Notes: generated by a model from the letters alone, not told the origin. Positions 26,000-34,672 are shown, counted from the stretch's first letter. The stretch: DNA of 64,000 nucleotides from BOKV01 sp049289295 (GCA_049289295.1 JBATLL010000041.1:310001-374000), one strand, 5' to 3'. A program made the numbers and translations.

Positions 26000-26198
26000 T
26001 TCCAACTAGTTTCCGCAAACAGACGGCGCCTTCCCTGTGAAACAGGCAAAAGGCTGAAACCGATTCTGGTGCGATCGACCCATCCAGGGGATCAAGTCCG
26101 GAGCTGTCAGGCGGAACTTCCGCCATACCGGTTTTCTTGCTCGCCAGCATTGCTGGGGATCGCGCTTCCTGAAATCGCTCAACTGGAAGACCGGCATG
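26000..26198 (+). promoter_or_regulatory. cobalamin riboswitch (divergent variant) upstream of the cbiX operon
   Basis: Elements in the right order: GGCGCCTTCC (26024-26033), AAAAGGCTGAAACC with CTGGTGCGA (core AAAGGGAA...GGTGCGA), AAGTCCGGAGCTGTC, and a final CTCAACTGGAAGACCGGC resembling the B12 box. The usual CGCAACTGT segment is replaced by GGCGGAACTTCCGCC, which folds on itself (26110-26124). The box ends at the ATG of the next gene (26196), so translation could be controlled directly. Genes downstream are cobalamin genes, which supports the call. Limits approximate. Confidence 0.7.
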
Positions 26199-26435
26199 AA
26201 AAACATCCTGGCATTCATCCTTCTGATCTGCGCGCCAGCGCAGGCGCATGCGCATCTGGGCCATCTGGGAGATCTCGCTGGTCACAGCCACTGGATCGGC
26301 GTGGCCCTCGGCCTTGGTGCTGCGGCTGCCGCTGCTGCACTGGCTCTCCTTCCCAGGGACGATGAGGAAAGGGAAAACGAAGAGGAAGCGGAAGCGGAAG
26401 GTGCGGAGCCCGAGGGCGAGGAGGAGCCAGCATGA
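26196..26435 (+). CDS. small His-rich exported/membrane protein, DUF6732-like
   Basis: 79 residues. A signal peptide-like start (MKNILAFILLICAPAQAHA) is followed by HLGHLGDLAGHSHWIG, one membrane segment rich in Ala/Leu, and a very acidic tail (DDEERENEEEAEAEGAEPEGEEE). The His cluster next to the membrane suggests metal binding, likely cobalt or nickel given the riboswitch upstream and the overlap (ATGA) with cbiX. Family assignment to DUF6732 is from memory; biochemical role unknown. Confidence 0.6.
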   Translation: MKNILAFILLICAPAQAHAHLGHLGDLAGHSHWIGVALGLGAAAAAAALALLPRDDEERENEEEAEAEGAEPEGEEEPA

Positions 26436-27634
26436 AGATACCCGCTGGAACCGGCATCATGATCTGCGGCCATGGCAGCCGCAATCAGAATGCAGCCCAG
26501 GAATTCACGCAGCTTGCAGAGGGCATGAAGGCCCGCTTTGCCGGAGTGCCGGTTGAATACGGGTTCCTGGAATTTTGCAACCCGGTGCTGCATGCGGGTC
26601 TCGACAAGCTCAAGGCGGCGGGCTGCAAGCGTATCCTTGCGGTACCGGGCATGCTGTTTGCGGCAGGTCATGCAAAGAACGACATTCCATCCGTCCTCAA
26701 TTCCTGGGCTGCGATGAATCCGGACGTCAGCGTCGAATATGGACGGGAACTGGGCGTCGACCTGAAAATGATCCGGGCAGCAGGCGAGCGGATTTCCGAG
26801 GCGCTGGCAGTTGCAGGGGGTAATATCCCCGCACATGAAACCCTGCTCGTGGTCGTGGGACGCGGTTCTTCCGATCCCGATGCCAATTCGAATGTCTCCA
26901 AGGTTTGTCGGATGTTGTGGGAAGGGATGGGTTTTGGATGGGCGGAAACCGCCTATTCGGGCGTGACCTTCCCGCTTGTGGAACCCGGTCTCGAACATGC
27001 TGCGCGCCTTGGTTACAAGCGCATCGTCGTGTTTCCGTATTTCCTGTTCACCGGCGTTCTGGTGAAACGCATCTTTTCTTCGACAGACGAGGTTGCCGCA
27101 CGCCATCGGGAAATCGAATTCATCAAGGCGGGTTACCTGAATGATCATCCGCTGGTGTTGCAGACAATGGTCGAGCGGATCGGCGAGATAATGGACGGCT
27201 CGGCGGTGATGAACTGCCAGATGTGCAAGTACCGCGAACAGGTTCTGGGTTTCGAAGCGGAAGTCGGGCTGGCGCAGGAAAGCCATCATCATCACGTGGA
27301 AGGTGTCGGCGGCGCGCCGGAAAACTGCCCGTGCAATGGCGATTGCAACGGATCGTGCCGCGACGAGGATTTCTGCCGCAAGCACGGCCTGGCCTGGACG
27401 CCGCTGCACAATCATGGCGATGGTGCTCCTGCCCATGACCATGAGCACCACCACGGGCATGATCACGGGCACCACCATCATGACCACGACCAAGGTGACC
27501 ATGGGCACCACCACCATGACCACGACCATGACCATGGGCACCACCATGGGGAGGGTGGCGATCACCATCATCACCCGAGATATCCACACGCCGATCATCC
27601 GCTTGGACCAAAGTCCCTGAAAAAGCCGGGATAG
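26432..27634 (+). CDS. cbiX: sirohydrochlorin/precorrin cobaltochelatase CbiX with Fe-S motif and His-rich tail
   Basis: 400 residues. Two CbiX domains lie in tandem: domain 1 begins GIMICGHGSRNQNAAQEF with the catalytic His, and domain 2 contains LLVVVGRGSSDPDANSN. At about residues 259-264 the motif MNCQMC matches the MxCxxC that binds a 4Fe-4S cluster in Bacillus megaterium CbiX. More cysteines follow (CPCNGDCNGSC), then a tail of about 60 residues that is nearly half His (27417-27600). Such tails store or bind metal. It would insert Co(II) early, into sirohydrochlorin, unlike CobN. It is the first enzyme of the riboswitch-2 operon. Confidence 0.88.
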   Translation: MKIPAGTGIMICGHGSRNQNAAQEFTQLAEGMKARFAGVPVEYGFLEFCNPVLHAGLDKLKAAGCKRILAVPGMLFAAGHAKNDIPSVLNSWAAMNPDVSVEYGRELGVDLKMIRAAGERISEALAVAGGNIPAHETLLVVVGRGSSDPDANSNVSKVCRMLWEGMGFGWAETAYSGVTFPLVEPGLEHAARLGYKRIVVFPYFLFTGVLVKRIFSSTDEVAARHREIEFIKAGYLNDHPLVLQTMVERIGEIMDGSAVMNCQMCKYREQVLGFEAEVGLAQESHHHHVEGVGGAPENCPCNGDCNGSCRDEDFCRKHGLAWTPLHNHGDGAPAHDHEHHHGHDHGHHHHDHDQGDHGHHHHDHDHDHGHHHGEGGDHHHHPRYPHADHPLGPKSLKKPG

Positions 27635-27639
27635 GGGTC

Positions 27640-28275
27640 ATGGGCGACCTGTCTTACATCCGCGATCCCGAAGAGATTTACCGCCAGTCCTTTGCGACCA
27701 TCGAGGCGGAAGCGAGCCTGCCTGCAAGAAGCTCCGGCATGCGCGCGGTGGCGATCCGCATGATACATGCGTGCGGCATGGTGGACCTCGTTTCGGACAT
27801 GCGGTTTTCCGAAGGAGCGGCAGAAGCTGGAACAAGGGCGCTTGTCGCTGGCAAGCCGGTATTCTGCGATGTGGAGATGGTGCGCGCGGGTATCATTGCA
27901 TCTCGGCTACCTGCATCCAATGAACGTGTATGTACGCTCAACGATCCGCGCGCAGCTGACATTGGCAAGGCGAGTGGCAATACGCGAAGTGCGGCCTCGG
28001 TCGAATTGTGGGACGAGAGGCTGGAAGGAGCGATTGCACTGATTGGCAATGCACCGACCGCGCTGTTTCGCCTGCTTGAACTCATTGACGGGGGCCTGCC
28101 ACGTCCTGCCCTGATCATTGGCGTGCCGGTGGGCTTCGTGGGCGCTGCCGAGAGCAAGGCGGAACTTGCCGCGAATGCACGGGGGTGCGACTTCATCACG
28201 GTGCTTGGCCGGCGAGGGGGCAGCGCCGTGGCGGCCGCGGCACTCAACGCGCTTTGCCCGGGAGGCAGGCGATGA
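27640..28275 (+). CDS. cobH: precorrin-8X methylmutase CobH
   Basis: 211 residues, normal size. The catalytic His is His43 in VAIRMIHACGMVD, as in the Pseudomonas denitrificans enzyme. RMIHACG, FCDVEMVRAGI and the C-terminal PALIIGVPVGFVGAAESK are family blocks. It moves the C11 methyl to C12, giving hydrogenobyrinate (or cobyrinate in the cobalt route). It starts 5 nt after cbiX and overlaps cobL by ATGA. Confidence 0.95.
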   Translation: MGDLSYIRDPEEIYRQSFATIEAEASLPARSSGMRAVAIRMIHACGMVDLVSDMRFSEGAAEAGTRALVAGKPVFCDVEMVRAGIIASRLPASNERVCTLNDPRAADIGKASGNTRSAASVELWDERLEGAIALIGNAPTALFRLLELIDGGLPRPALIIGVPVGFVGAAESKAELAANARGCDFITVLGRRGGSAVAAAALNALCPGGRR

Positions 28276-29486
28276 GCGCGCCCTGGCTTCATGTCATTGG
28301 AATTGGCGAAGATGGGATGGAAGGTCTCAGCGCGCAGGCCCGCGAACTGGTTGAACAGGCCGAGGTAATCATCGGCGGTGAGCGCCATCATGGCCTGTCG
28401 GATTCGCTGAGCGCGCAACGCGTTCCCTGGCCTTCGCCATTCGATGCGATGATCGACACCATCCGCAGTTACCGTGGCCGCAGGATCGTCATTCTGGTAA
28501 CCGGCGATCCGTTATGGTTTTCCGTCGGGTCGAGGCTCACGCGTTCCATTCCTGCCGATGAAATCCACTTTCACCCGCAATTGTCGGCCTTTCAGTGGGC
28601 GGCCTGCAGGATGGGCTGGTCGATACCCGATGTGGAGACACTGACAATCCATGGACGGCCAGCGGAGCAATTCCTGCCCTGGATTGCGCCGGGTGTGCGC
28701 CTGATCCTGCTCACCAGGGATGCCAGCTCGCCGCGCGAAGTTGCCCGGTTGCTGTGCGAACGCGGTTATGGTGCCAGTCGGCTGAGTGTGCTCGGGGCTT
28801 TGGGCGGGCCACGCGAAACCCGCATTGACGGAGTTGCTTCGGACTGGCTCGCGCCAGACAGCACTATTGTCTTTCCCGATTTTCATGTGCTCGCAGTGGA
28901 ACTGGTGGCAGGGCCAGATGCCGAGGTGCTGCCGCGCACAGGGCTTCCCGATTTGGCCTTCATCCACGATGGCAAGATGACCAAGCGGGTGATACGGTCC
29001 GTGACGATGGCCAAGCTCGTTCCGGTACGGGCGGGGATGCTGTGGGACATTGGCTGCGGCTGCGGATCGGTGGCCATCGAATGGATGCGCGCAGCGCCCG
29101 AAGCAAGGGCAATTGGCATCGAGCCGCTGGAAGCGCGTCGCGACATGGCGAGGCAAAACGCCCTGCGGCTGGGAACGCCCGCGCTACAGCTTGTGGAGAA
29201 TAGTGCGCCAGAAATCCTGCACACATTGCCGTCACCGGACGCGATTTTCATCGGCGGTGGGCTGACATACGAAACGGCAGAAGCTGCCTATGCTGCGCTG
29301 AAGCCGCTCGGCAGGCTAGTTGCCAATGCGGTGACGCTGGAAAGCGAAGCAGTTCTGCTGGCGCTTCATGCCAGGCTCGGCGGCGATCTCGAGCGGATAT
29401 CCACACAGAAAGCGGAACCGGTGGGCAGGTTCTCGGGATGGAAAGCCGCAATGCCGGTCACGCAGTGGAGCATCACGAAGCGATGA
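28272..29486 (+). CDS. cobL: precorrin-6Y C5,15-methyltransferase (decarboxylating) CobL, CbiE-CbiT fusion
   Basis: 404 residues in two domains. The N-terminal CbiE-like tetrapyrrole methylase begins WLHVIGIGEDGMEGLSAQA. From about residue 240 the CbiT-like part has the SAM motif LWDIGCGCGSVAIEWMRAAP. It methylates C5 and C15 and decarboxylates the C12 acetate. The start ATG 28272 overlaps the cobH stop, and the end overlaps the cobI start by 4 nt. Confidence 0.94.
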   Translation: MSAPWLHVIGIGEDGMEGLSAQARELVEQAEVIIGGERHHGLSDSLSAQRVPWPSPFDAMIDTIRSYRGRRIVILVTGDPLWFSVGSRLTRSIPADEIHFHPQLSAFQWAACRMGWSIPDVETLTIHGRPAEQFLPWIAPGVRLILLTRDASSPREVARLLCERGYGASRLSVLGALGGPRETRIDGVASDWLAPDSTIVFPDFHVLAVELVAGPDAEVLPRTGLPDLAFIHDGKMTKRVIRSVTMAKLVPVRAGMLWDIGCGCGSVAIEWMRAAPEARAIGIEPLEARRDMARQNALRLGTPALQLVENSAPEILHTLPSPDAIFIGGGLTYETAEAAYAALKPLGRLVANAVTLESEAVLLALHARLGGDLERISTQKAEPVGRFSGWKAAMPVTQWSITKR

Positions 29487-30229
29487 CGGGAAAACTGTAC
29501 GGCATCGGGGTAGGGCCTGGAGACCCGGAACTGGTCACGCTGAAGGCGCATCGTATCCTGCAGCAGGTGCCGGTCATTGCCTATCCCGCCCCCGATACGG
29601 GGGAGAGCTTCGCGCGGTCGATCGTCAGGGCGTCGCTTCAGGCTTCTCAGGTGGAGATACCCATTGTCATCCCGATGCGTGTCGAGCGGTTTCCTGCGCG
29701 CGAAATCTACGACCACGCTGCCGGGCTGATTGCAACTCACCTTGAAGCAGGACGCGATGTCGGTGTGCTTTGCGAGGGGGATCCGTTCTTCTACGGTTCC
29801 TTCATGTATCTGTTCGAGCGACTGGGCGAGCGCTTCGAGACCGAGATCGTTCCCGGCGTGTCCTCGATCATGGCAGGGGCAAGCGCGCTCCAGCGTCCGC
29901 TCGCGGCGCGCAACGATGTGCTCACGGTCATTCCCGCACCCTTGTCGGATGATGCCATTCGCCAGGGCCTGCAGCGAAGTGATGCCGTTGCCATCATCAA
30001 GATCGGCAGGCACTTCCAGCGCGTTCGCAAGCTTATCGAGGCTGAAGGCCTGACGGCCAGTGCAGGCTATCTCCAGCATGTCAGCCTAGCCAACCAGCGG
30101 ATTTTCCCGCTCGGCGATGTACCAGGCGACAGCGCGCCCTATTTCTCGATCATCCTTGTCTACAAGGGTGCGGAAAACTGGATAGCGGCGCGTGAAATTC
30201 CGGTTCACCGGCCTGGTGAGGCATCATGA
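29483..30229 (+). CDS. cobI: precorrin-2 C20-methyltransferase CobI
   Basis: 248 residues of the tetrapyrrole methylase fold: LYGIGVGPGDPELVTLKAHRIL at the N-terminus, then CEGDPFFYGSFMYLFERLG and PGVSSIMAGASALQRPL. It adds the C20 methyl to precorrin-2, or to cobalt-factor II if cobalt is inserted early by CbiX. ATG 29483 overlaps the cobL stop. An in-frame upstream codon at 29438 lies inside cobL and is rejected. Confidence 0.94.
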   Translation: MTGKLYGIGVGPGDPELVTLKAHRILQQVPVIAYPAPDTGESFARSIVRASLQASQVEIPIVIPMRVERFPAREIYDHAAGLIATHLEAGRDVGVLCEGDPFFYGSFMYLFERLGERFETEIVPGVSSIMAGASALQRPLAARNDVLTVIPAPLSDDAIRQGLQRSDAVAIIKIGRHFQRVRKLIEAEGLTASAGYLQHVSLANQRIFPLGDVPGDSAPYFSIILVYKGAENWIAAREIPVHRPGEAS

Positions 30230-32076
30230 GCGCACCCTGCGTGATTGCCTTGTCGAAGGCTGGTTTTGAAACCGGCCTCAGGATCGCCCGTGAAACGGGT
30301 GGGGTGCTGTATGGGCTTGAAGGGCGCACCGGCAAAGCGGATGTGCAGTTTTCGGATACGAGGAAAACGCTTCAGGACCTGTTCGAGGCCGGCAAGCCCA
30401 TCATCGCCGTGATGGCGAGCGGGGCAGTCATTCGCATTCTCGCACCGGTCCTGAAAGACAAGCGCAGTGAACCGCCCGTCATCGCAGTTTCGGAAGATGG
30501 CGGAACAATCGTACCGCTTCTTGGTGGGCATCATGGCGCCAACGATCTTGCCTGCCTGCTGGCAGACAGGCTTGGCGGGGTTGCTGCCATAACAACGGCA
30601 GGCGATCTTCGGTTCGCACTCGCGCTTGACGAGCCACCCGAGGGCTGGACTCTCATCAATCCGCAAAACGCAAAAACGGTCATGGCCGAGTTGCTCGATG
30701 GCAGGTCGTGCCGCGTGGAAGGAAATGCCAGCGATCTGGGTGACTGGATCAGGGATAGCCGTATCGAGACGAGCGCCGAAGGCGACGTCCGTCTTTGCCT
30801 GTCGACTGCACGAACAGACATTTCCGGCGATCTGGATCTGGTCTTCGTGCCACGGGTGCATGTCCTGGGAATGGGTTGCGAGCGTGGTGTGGATGCGCGC
30901 GAGGCAATCAGCCTCGCGGAAGACCTGCTCAGATCACATGATATTTGCGCTGCTTCGCTTGCCGCGGTCAGCTCCATCGATGTGAAGGCCGACGAAACTG
31001 CCATCCACGCGGTGGGACAGCATTTTGGTGTCCCGGTTCGTTTCTTTTCTGCTGAAGCGCTGGAGAAGGAGACCCCTCGTGCTTCGACACGGTCGGAAAT
31101 CGTGTTTGCCGAGGTGGGCACCCATGGTGTGGCCGAAAATGCGGCGCTTGCGCTGGCTGGAGATGGCGGGACGCTCGTCGTGCCCAAGCAGAAATCAAGA
31201 CGGGTGACTGCCGCAATCGCGCGCGCGCCCAGGGTCCTTTTGGAAAGTCAGATTATGGAAAACGGAAAATCTCGCGGCACGCTGTTCGTTGTCGGCATCG
31301 GGCCGGGCAAGCAGGGTTGGCGCTCGCCGGAAGTCAGCGCGATGATCTCGGCCAGCACCGATCTGGTCGGCTATTCCCTCTATCTCGACCTGATAGCAGA
31401 CATATCTCAAGGCAAGACCAGACATGACTTCGACCTTGGCAAGGAGGAAGACCGGGTTCGCCATGCGATGGAACTGGCTGGCAAGGGGCGCGACGTCGCC
31501 CTTGTGTGTTCCGGGGATGCTGGCATTTACGCCATGGCGACACTGGTGTTCGAATTGCTGGAAAAGGGCGGATTGAGTGATGGTGCGCAGCGCATCGCGA
31601 TTGAAGTATCGCCCGGCATTTCAGCACTGCAGGCTGCTGCTGCCCGGGCTGGGGCGCCGCTCGGGCATGATTTCTGCACGATATCCCTTTCCGATCTGCT
31701 GACGCCGTGGCCGGATATCCAGCGCCGGGTGAAGGCAGCAGCGGAGGGTGATTTCGTCATTGCATTCTACAATCCGGTGTCGAAGCGCAGGCGGACCCAA
31801 CTGGCCCATGCCAGGGAAGTGCTGCTGCAGCACAGGCCCGATGATACGCCGGTCATCCTCGCCACCAATCTTGGTCGTGAAGGCGAGACTGTGCGCATTG
31901 TTCCGCTGGCAGAGCTTGATGTGGATGAAGTGGACATGCTCACCGTGGTGCTGGTGGGTTCATCCCAGACGCGAACCGTGCGCACGGGCGATGGACGCAA
32001 CTGGGTCTACACGCCGCGTGGCTATGCCGCGAAGGAAGGCAGTATACTGGCAGGCACGGGAGGTCAGGCGCGATGA
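30226..32076 (+). CDS. cobJ: CbiG (cobalt-precorrin-5A hydrolase) fused to CobJ/CbiH (C17-methyltransferase)
   Basis: 616 residues. Residues 1-340 form CbiG: an N-terminal domain with AVMASGAVIRILAPVLKDK and VIAVSEDGGTIVPLLGGHHGAN, then the CobE-like C-terminal domain from HVLGMGCERGVDAREA. From about residue 344 the CobJ methylase starts, with LFVVGIGPGKQGWRSPEV, CSGDAGIYAMA and AFYNPVSKRRRTQL. CbiG opens the ring-A lactone and releases acetaldehyde; CobJ/CbiH contracts the ring and methylates C17. An internal ATG at 31255 could give free CobJ. Start and end overlap neighbours by ATGA. Confidence 0.92.
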   Translation: MSAPCVIALSKAGFETGLRIARETGGVLYGLEGRTGKADVQFSDTRKTLQDLFEAGKPIIAVMASGAVIRILAPVLKDKRSEPPVIAVSEDGGTIVPLLGGHHGANDLACLLADRLGGVAAITTAGDLRFALALDEPPEGWTLINPQNAKTVMAELLDGRSCRVEGNASDLGDWIRDSRIETSAEGDVRLCLSTARTDISGDLDLVFVPRVHVLGMGCERGVDAREAISLAEDLLRSHDICAASLAAVSSIDVKADETAIHAVGQHFGVPVRFFSAEALEKETPRASTRSEIVFAEVGTHGVAENAALALAGDGGTLVVPKQKSRRVTAAIARAPRVLLESQIMENGKSRGTLFVVGIGPGKQGWRSPEVSAMISASTDLVGYSLYLDLIADISQGKTRHDFDLGKEEDRVRHAMELAGKGRDVALVCSGDAGIYAMATLVFELLEKGGLSDGAQRIAIEVSPGISALQAAAARAGAPLGHDFCTISLSDLLTPWPDIQRRVKAAAEGDFVIAFYNPVSKRRRTQLAHAREVLLQHRPDDTPVILATNLGREGETVRIVPLAELDVDEVDMLTVVLVGSSQTRTVRTGDGRNWVYTPRGYAAKEGSILAGTGGQAR

Positions 32077-32849
32077 CGGTCTATTTCATCGGAGCGGGGC
32101 CTGGTGCGCCTGATCTCATTACGGTGCGCGGCTTGCGCCTTATCGAGCGCTGCAAGGTATGCCTGTTTGCCGGGTCGCTAGTGCCGGAGGAAATCGTTGC
32201 GGCAGCACCTGCAGACGCGCTTGTCATGGATACAGCGCCAATGCATCTAGACGCGATCATAGCGGAGATCGAAAAGGCGCATGAAGCGGGCCTTGATGTT
32301 GCGCGCGTGCATTCGGGTGATCCATCCATCTATGGGGCTACCGCTGAACAGATGCGGCGGCTCGATGCGCTTGCCATCGACTATGAAGTCGTGCCCGGCG
32401 TGCCGGCCTTCGCAGGAGTTGCGGCAAAACTGAAAACGGAACTGACGCTGCCGGAGATAGCGCAGACCGTCATTGTTACCCGCACCGGAATGAAGGCCTC
32501 GGCGATGCCGCAGGGTGAGCAGCTGGAAGTCCTTGGCCGCTCGGGTGCAACGCTCGCGATCCATCTTTCCATCCGCAATCTCGACTATATCCGCAGATCG
32601 CTTGAACCCTATTATGGTGCGGACTGTCCGGTGGTGATTGCCTATCGCGCAACATGGCCGGATGAATTGTACATTCGCACGACACTGGCGGAAATGAAGG
32701 AAAAGGTTCGCGAAGCCAAGATTACCCGCACGGCGCTGGTGATGGTCGGCCCCGTTTTCGGCAATGCCCATTTCCGCGACAGCGATCTATACAATGCCGA
32801 TTATTCGCATGTGCTGCGCAACAGGGGAAAGAAGAAGGCAAAGGCCTGA
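32073..32849 (+). CDS. cobM: precorrin-4 C11-methyltransferase CobM
   Basis: 258 residues. The methylase signature is VYFIGAGPGAPDLITVRGLRL, with HSGDPSIYGATAEQ and PGVPAFAGVAAKL. It adds the C11 methyl of precorrin-4 (or cobalt-precorrin-4). This is the last gene of the plus-strand run; a Lys-rich end (GKKKAKA) stops 3 nt before the stop of the convergent cobK. Confidence 0.95.
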   Translation: MTVYFIGAGPGAPDLITVRGLRLIERCKVCLFAGSLVPEEIVAAAPADALVMDTAPMHLDAIIAEIEKAHEAGLDVARVHSGDPSIYGATAEQMRRLDALAIDYEVVPGVPAFAGVAAKLKTELTLPEIAQTVIVTRTGMKASAMPQGEQLEVLGRSGATLAIHLSIRNLDYIRRSLEPYYGADCPVVIAYRATWPDELYIRTTLAEMKEKVREAKITRTALVMVGPVFGNAHFRDSDLYNADYSHVLRNRGKKKAKA

Positions 32850-32852
32850 GCG

Positions 32853-33518
32853 TCAGCGCACCAGCATGATCACCGGCAGATGCAACTGGCGCGCCGCCTC
32901 GATCTTTGCGTAGGATTGGCGACCGCCCGAATTGCGGCAGACAATGTGGGTGATCTTCTTTTCCAGCATTAGTTCGCGCTCGGCGCTCACTTGGCCGGGC
33001 CGCGCAAGAACGAGTTCATGATCGGGCAGGGGAAGCGGCTGGTCGGGCATGTCTACCATGCGCACGACGTAGTGAACATCGTCACGGATTGCGAACGGAG
33101 CAATGTGCTGCGAACCAATTGCCAGCAGCACATTGGAACCTGGCGGGATTGTTTCAACCGCTTCAGCAATGGTGCCTACTTCGATCCACCTGTCTCCCGC
33201 TTCGCTTGTCCATGGCGCGCGCGTGACACGCTCCAGCGCAATGCCGCTCAGCTGTGCTGCCTCGGCTGCGTTTGCCGATATCTGTCGCGCGAAGGGGTGG
33301 GTGGCATCGATCAGCAGGGTAAACGCCTCAAGGCGCAGGAAGGCAGCAAGTCCCTGCGCGCCACCGAAGCCACCCACGCGCACCTTGCCCACCAACGGGG
33401 CTGGCTCGCGGGTTCTCCCGGCAAGAGATGTGGTGACATCCTTGCCCTGTGCAACGAGGCTTGCTGCAAGATCGGCAGCTTCGCGCGTACCTCCCAGGAT
33501 GAGGATCTTCTCTTTCAT
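32853..33518 (-). CDS. cobK: precorrin-6A reductase CobK
   Basis: 221 residues from ATG 33518: KILILGGTREAADLAASL at the N-terminus, LIDATHPFARQISANA with the family DATHP motif, and a C-terminal VCRNSGGRQSYAKIEAA. It reduces precorrin-6A with NADPH. ATG 33518 forms an ATGA overlap with the cbiD stop; an ATG at 33527 is possible. It converges with cobM. Confidence 0.93.
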   Translation of the reverse strand: MKEKILILGGTREAADLAASLVAQGKDVTTSLAGRTREPAPLVGKVRVGGFGGAQGLAAFLRLEAFTLLIDATHPFARQISANAAEAAQLSGIALERVTRAPWTSEAGDRWIEVGTIAEAVETIPPGSNVLLAIGSQHIAPFAIRDDVHYVVRMVDMPDQPLPLPDHELVLARPGQVSAERELMLEKKITHIVCRNSGGRQSYAKIEAARQLHLPVIMLVR

Positions 33519-34624
33519 TTCAGCCATGGTGTGCGTGCCAGGACAGCGCCATTTCTGGCAACAACGAGACATTCAACCTCTACTGGAGATTCACGTAGTG
33601 TTTTCAAACAGGTAGAACCTGCTTTCTCACCTATGTGAAGCGCCAGTTCAGGTCCCAATTCCCCCGTCATTTCATAGGCTTCGAGTGCAGTGTTGGCGCC
33701 TTGAATCCGCGCGCTGACAGATTGATTCACGCCAACGGCCTGCGCTTGAAGTGCGAGCCAGTCCAAGTCGACCTGGCTTCGCCCCGAATGCAGGTCCATC
33801 GCGCCCTGGGCAAGCTTGGTCATCTTGGCGAAGCCGCCTGCAATGGTGAGACGCGGTATCGGATTGTCGCGCAGGTATTTCAGCAGGCCGCCTGCGAAAT
33901 CGCCCATGTCCAGCATGGCAATGTCGGCGAAATCATACAGGCTTCTTGCGGCTGTTTCGGAAGTTGAACCCGTTGCGCCGAGCACATGGGTAATGCCATT
34001 GGCGCGGCATACATCGATGCCGCGATGGATAGAATGGATCCATGCCGAACAAGAAAATGGATGGACAATGCCGGTGGTTCCAAGGATGGAAATGCCGCCC
34101 AGAATTCCCAGGCGAGGGTTCCAGGTACGTTCGGCAATCCGCTCGCCGCCAGGCACCGAAATGGTGATTGTGAAGTCCGCGCCAATGCCATGAGCTGTTG
34201 CCAGTTCATCAACGACAGCCTGCATCATCTGGCGGGGCACGGGGTTGATTGCGGCTTCACCGACGCCAATGGGGAGCCCTGGTCTTGTAACCGTTCCCAC
34301 ACCTTCACCAGCCATGAAACGCAAGCCTGATCCAAATGGGGCGTGACGCACTTCGGCAATGATGGTTGCGCCATGCGTGACATCGGGATCATCACCGCCA
34401 TCCTTGATGATGCCGGCTGTCGCCCATCCTTCTCCCCGAGCTTCATGGGCAAGCGCGAAGGCGGGTTCCTCTCCGCGTGGCAGGCGGATCGACACGGGAT
34501 CGGGAAAGTGGCCCGTCAGCAATGCGCTCAGCGCAGCCTTGGTTGCCGCAGTCGCGCAGGCGCCTGTCGTCCAGCCACGCCGTAACTGCCCTTCCTGTTT
34601 TTCTTGTCTGGCCACCTTGCCCAT
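33515..34624 (-). CDS. cbiD: cobalt-precorrin-5B (C1)-methyltransferase CbiD
   Basis: 369 residues: RRGWTTGACATAATKAALSALL at the N-terminus, GEGVGTVTRPGLPIGVGEAAINPVPR in the centre and HVLGATGSTSE further on, all CbiD marks. CbiD methylates C1 in the anaerobic route; in the aerobic route CobF does this, and no CobF is seen here. ATG 34624 is preferred over one at 34672 because upstream residues look non-homologous and would overlap the divergent cobA promoter. It heads a two-gene minus operon with cobK. Confidence 0.93.
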   Translation of the reverse strand: MGKVARQEKQEGQLRRGWTTGACATAATKAALSALLTGHFPDPVSIRLPRGEEPAFALAHEARGEGWATAGIIKDGGDDPDVTHGATIIAEVRHAPFGSGLRFMAGEGVGTVTRPGLPIGVGEAAINPVPRQMMQAVVDELATAHGIGADFTITISVPGGERIAERTWNPRLGILGGISILGTTGIVHPFSCSAWIHSIHRGIDVCRANGITHVLGATGSTSETAARSLYDFADIAMLDMGDFAGGLLKYLRDNPIPRLTIAGGFAKMTKLAQGAMDLHSGRSQVDLDWLALQAQAVGVNQSVSARIQGANTALEAYEMTGELGPELALHIGEKAGSTCLKTLRESPVEVECLVVARNGAVLARTPWLK

Positions 34625-34672
34625 ATGCGTCTTATATGCGACGCGAATTGCTGCGCCAATGTGGAAAGACAT
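34625..34672. promoter_or_regulatory. short divergent cbiD/cobA control region
   Basis: Only 48 nt separate the two chosen starts. The segment holds GCGTC-TTATATGC-GACGC, a 5-bp inverted repeat around an AT-rich core that reads as TATAAG (minus) or TATATG (plus). Either promoter would give a very short leader, and leaderless transcripts are possible. If the cobA start is further downstream (34688) the region is a little larger. Inference from spacing only. Confidence 0.3.
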
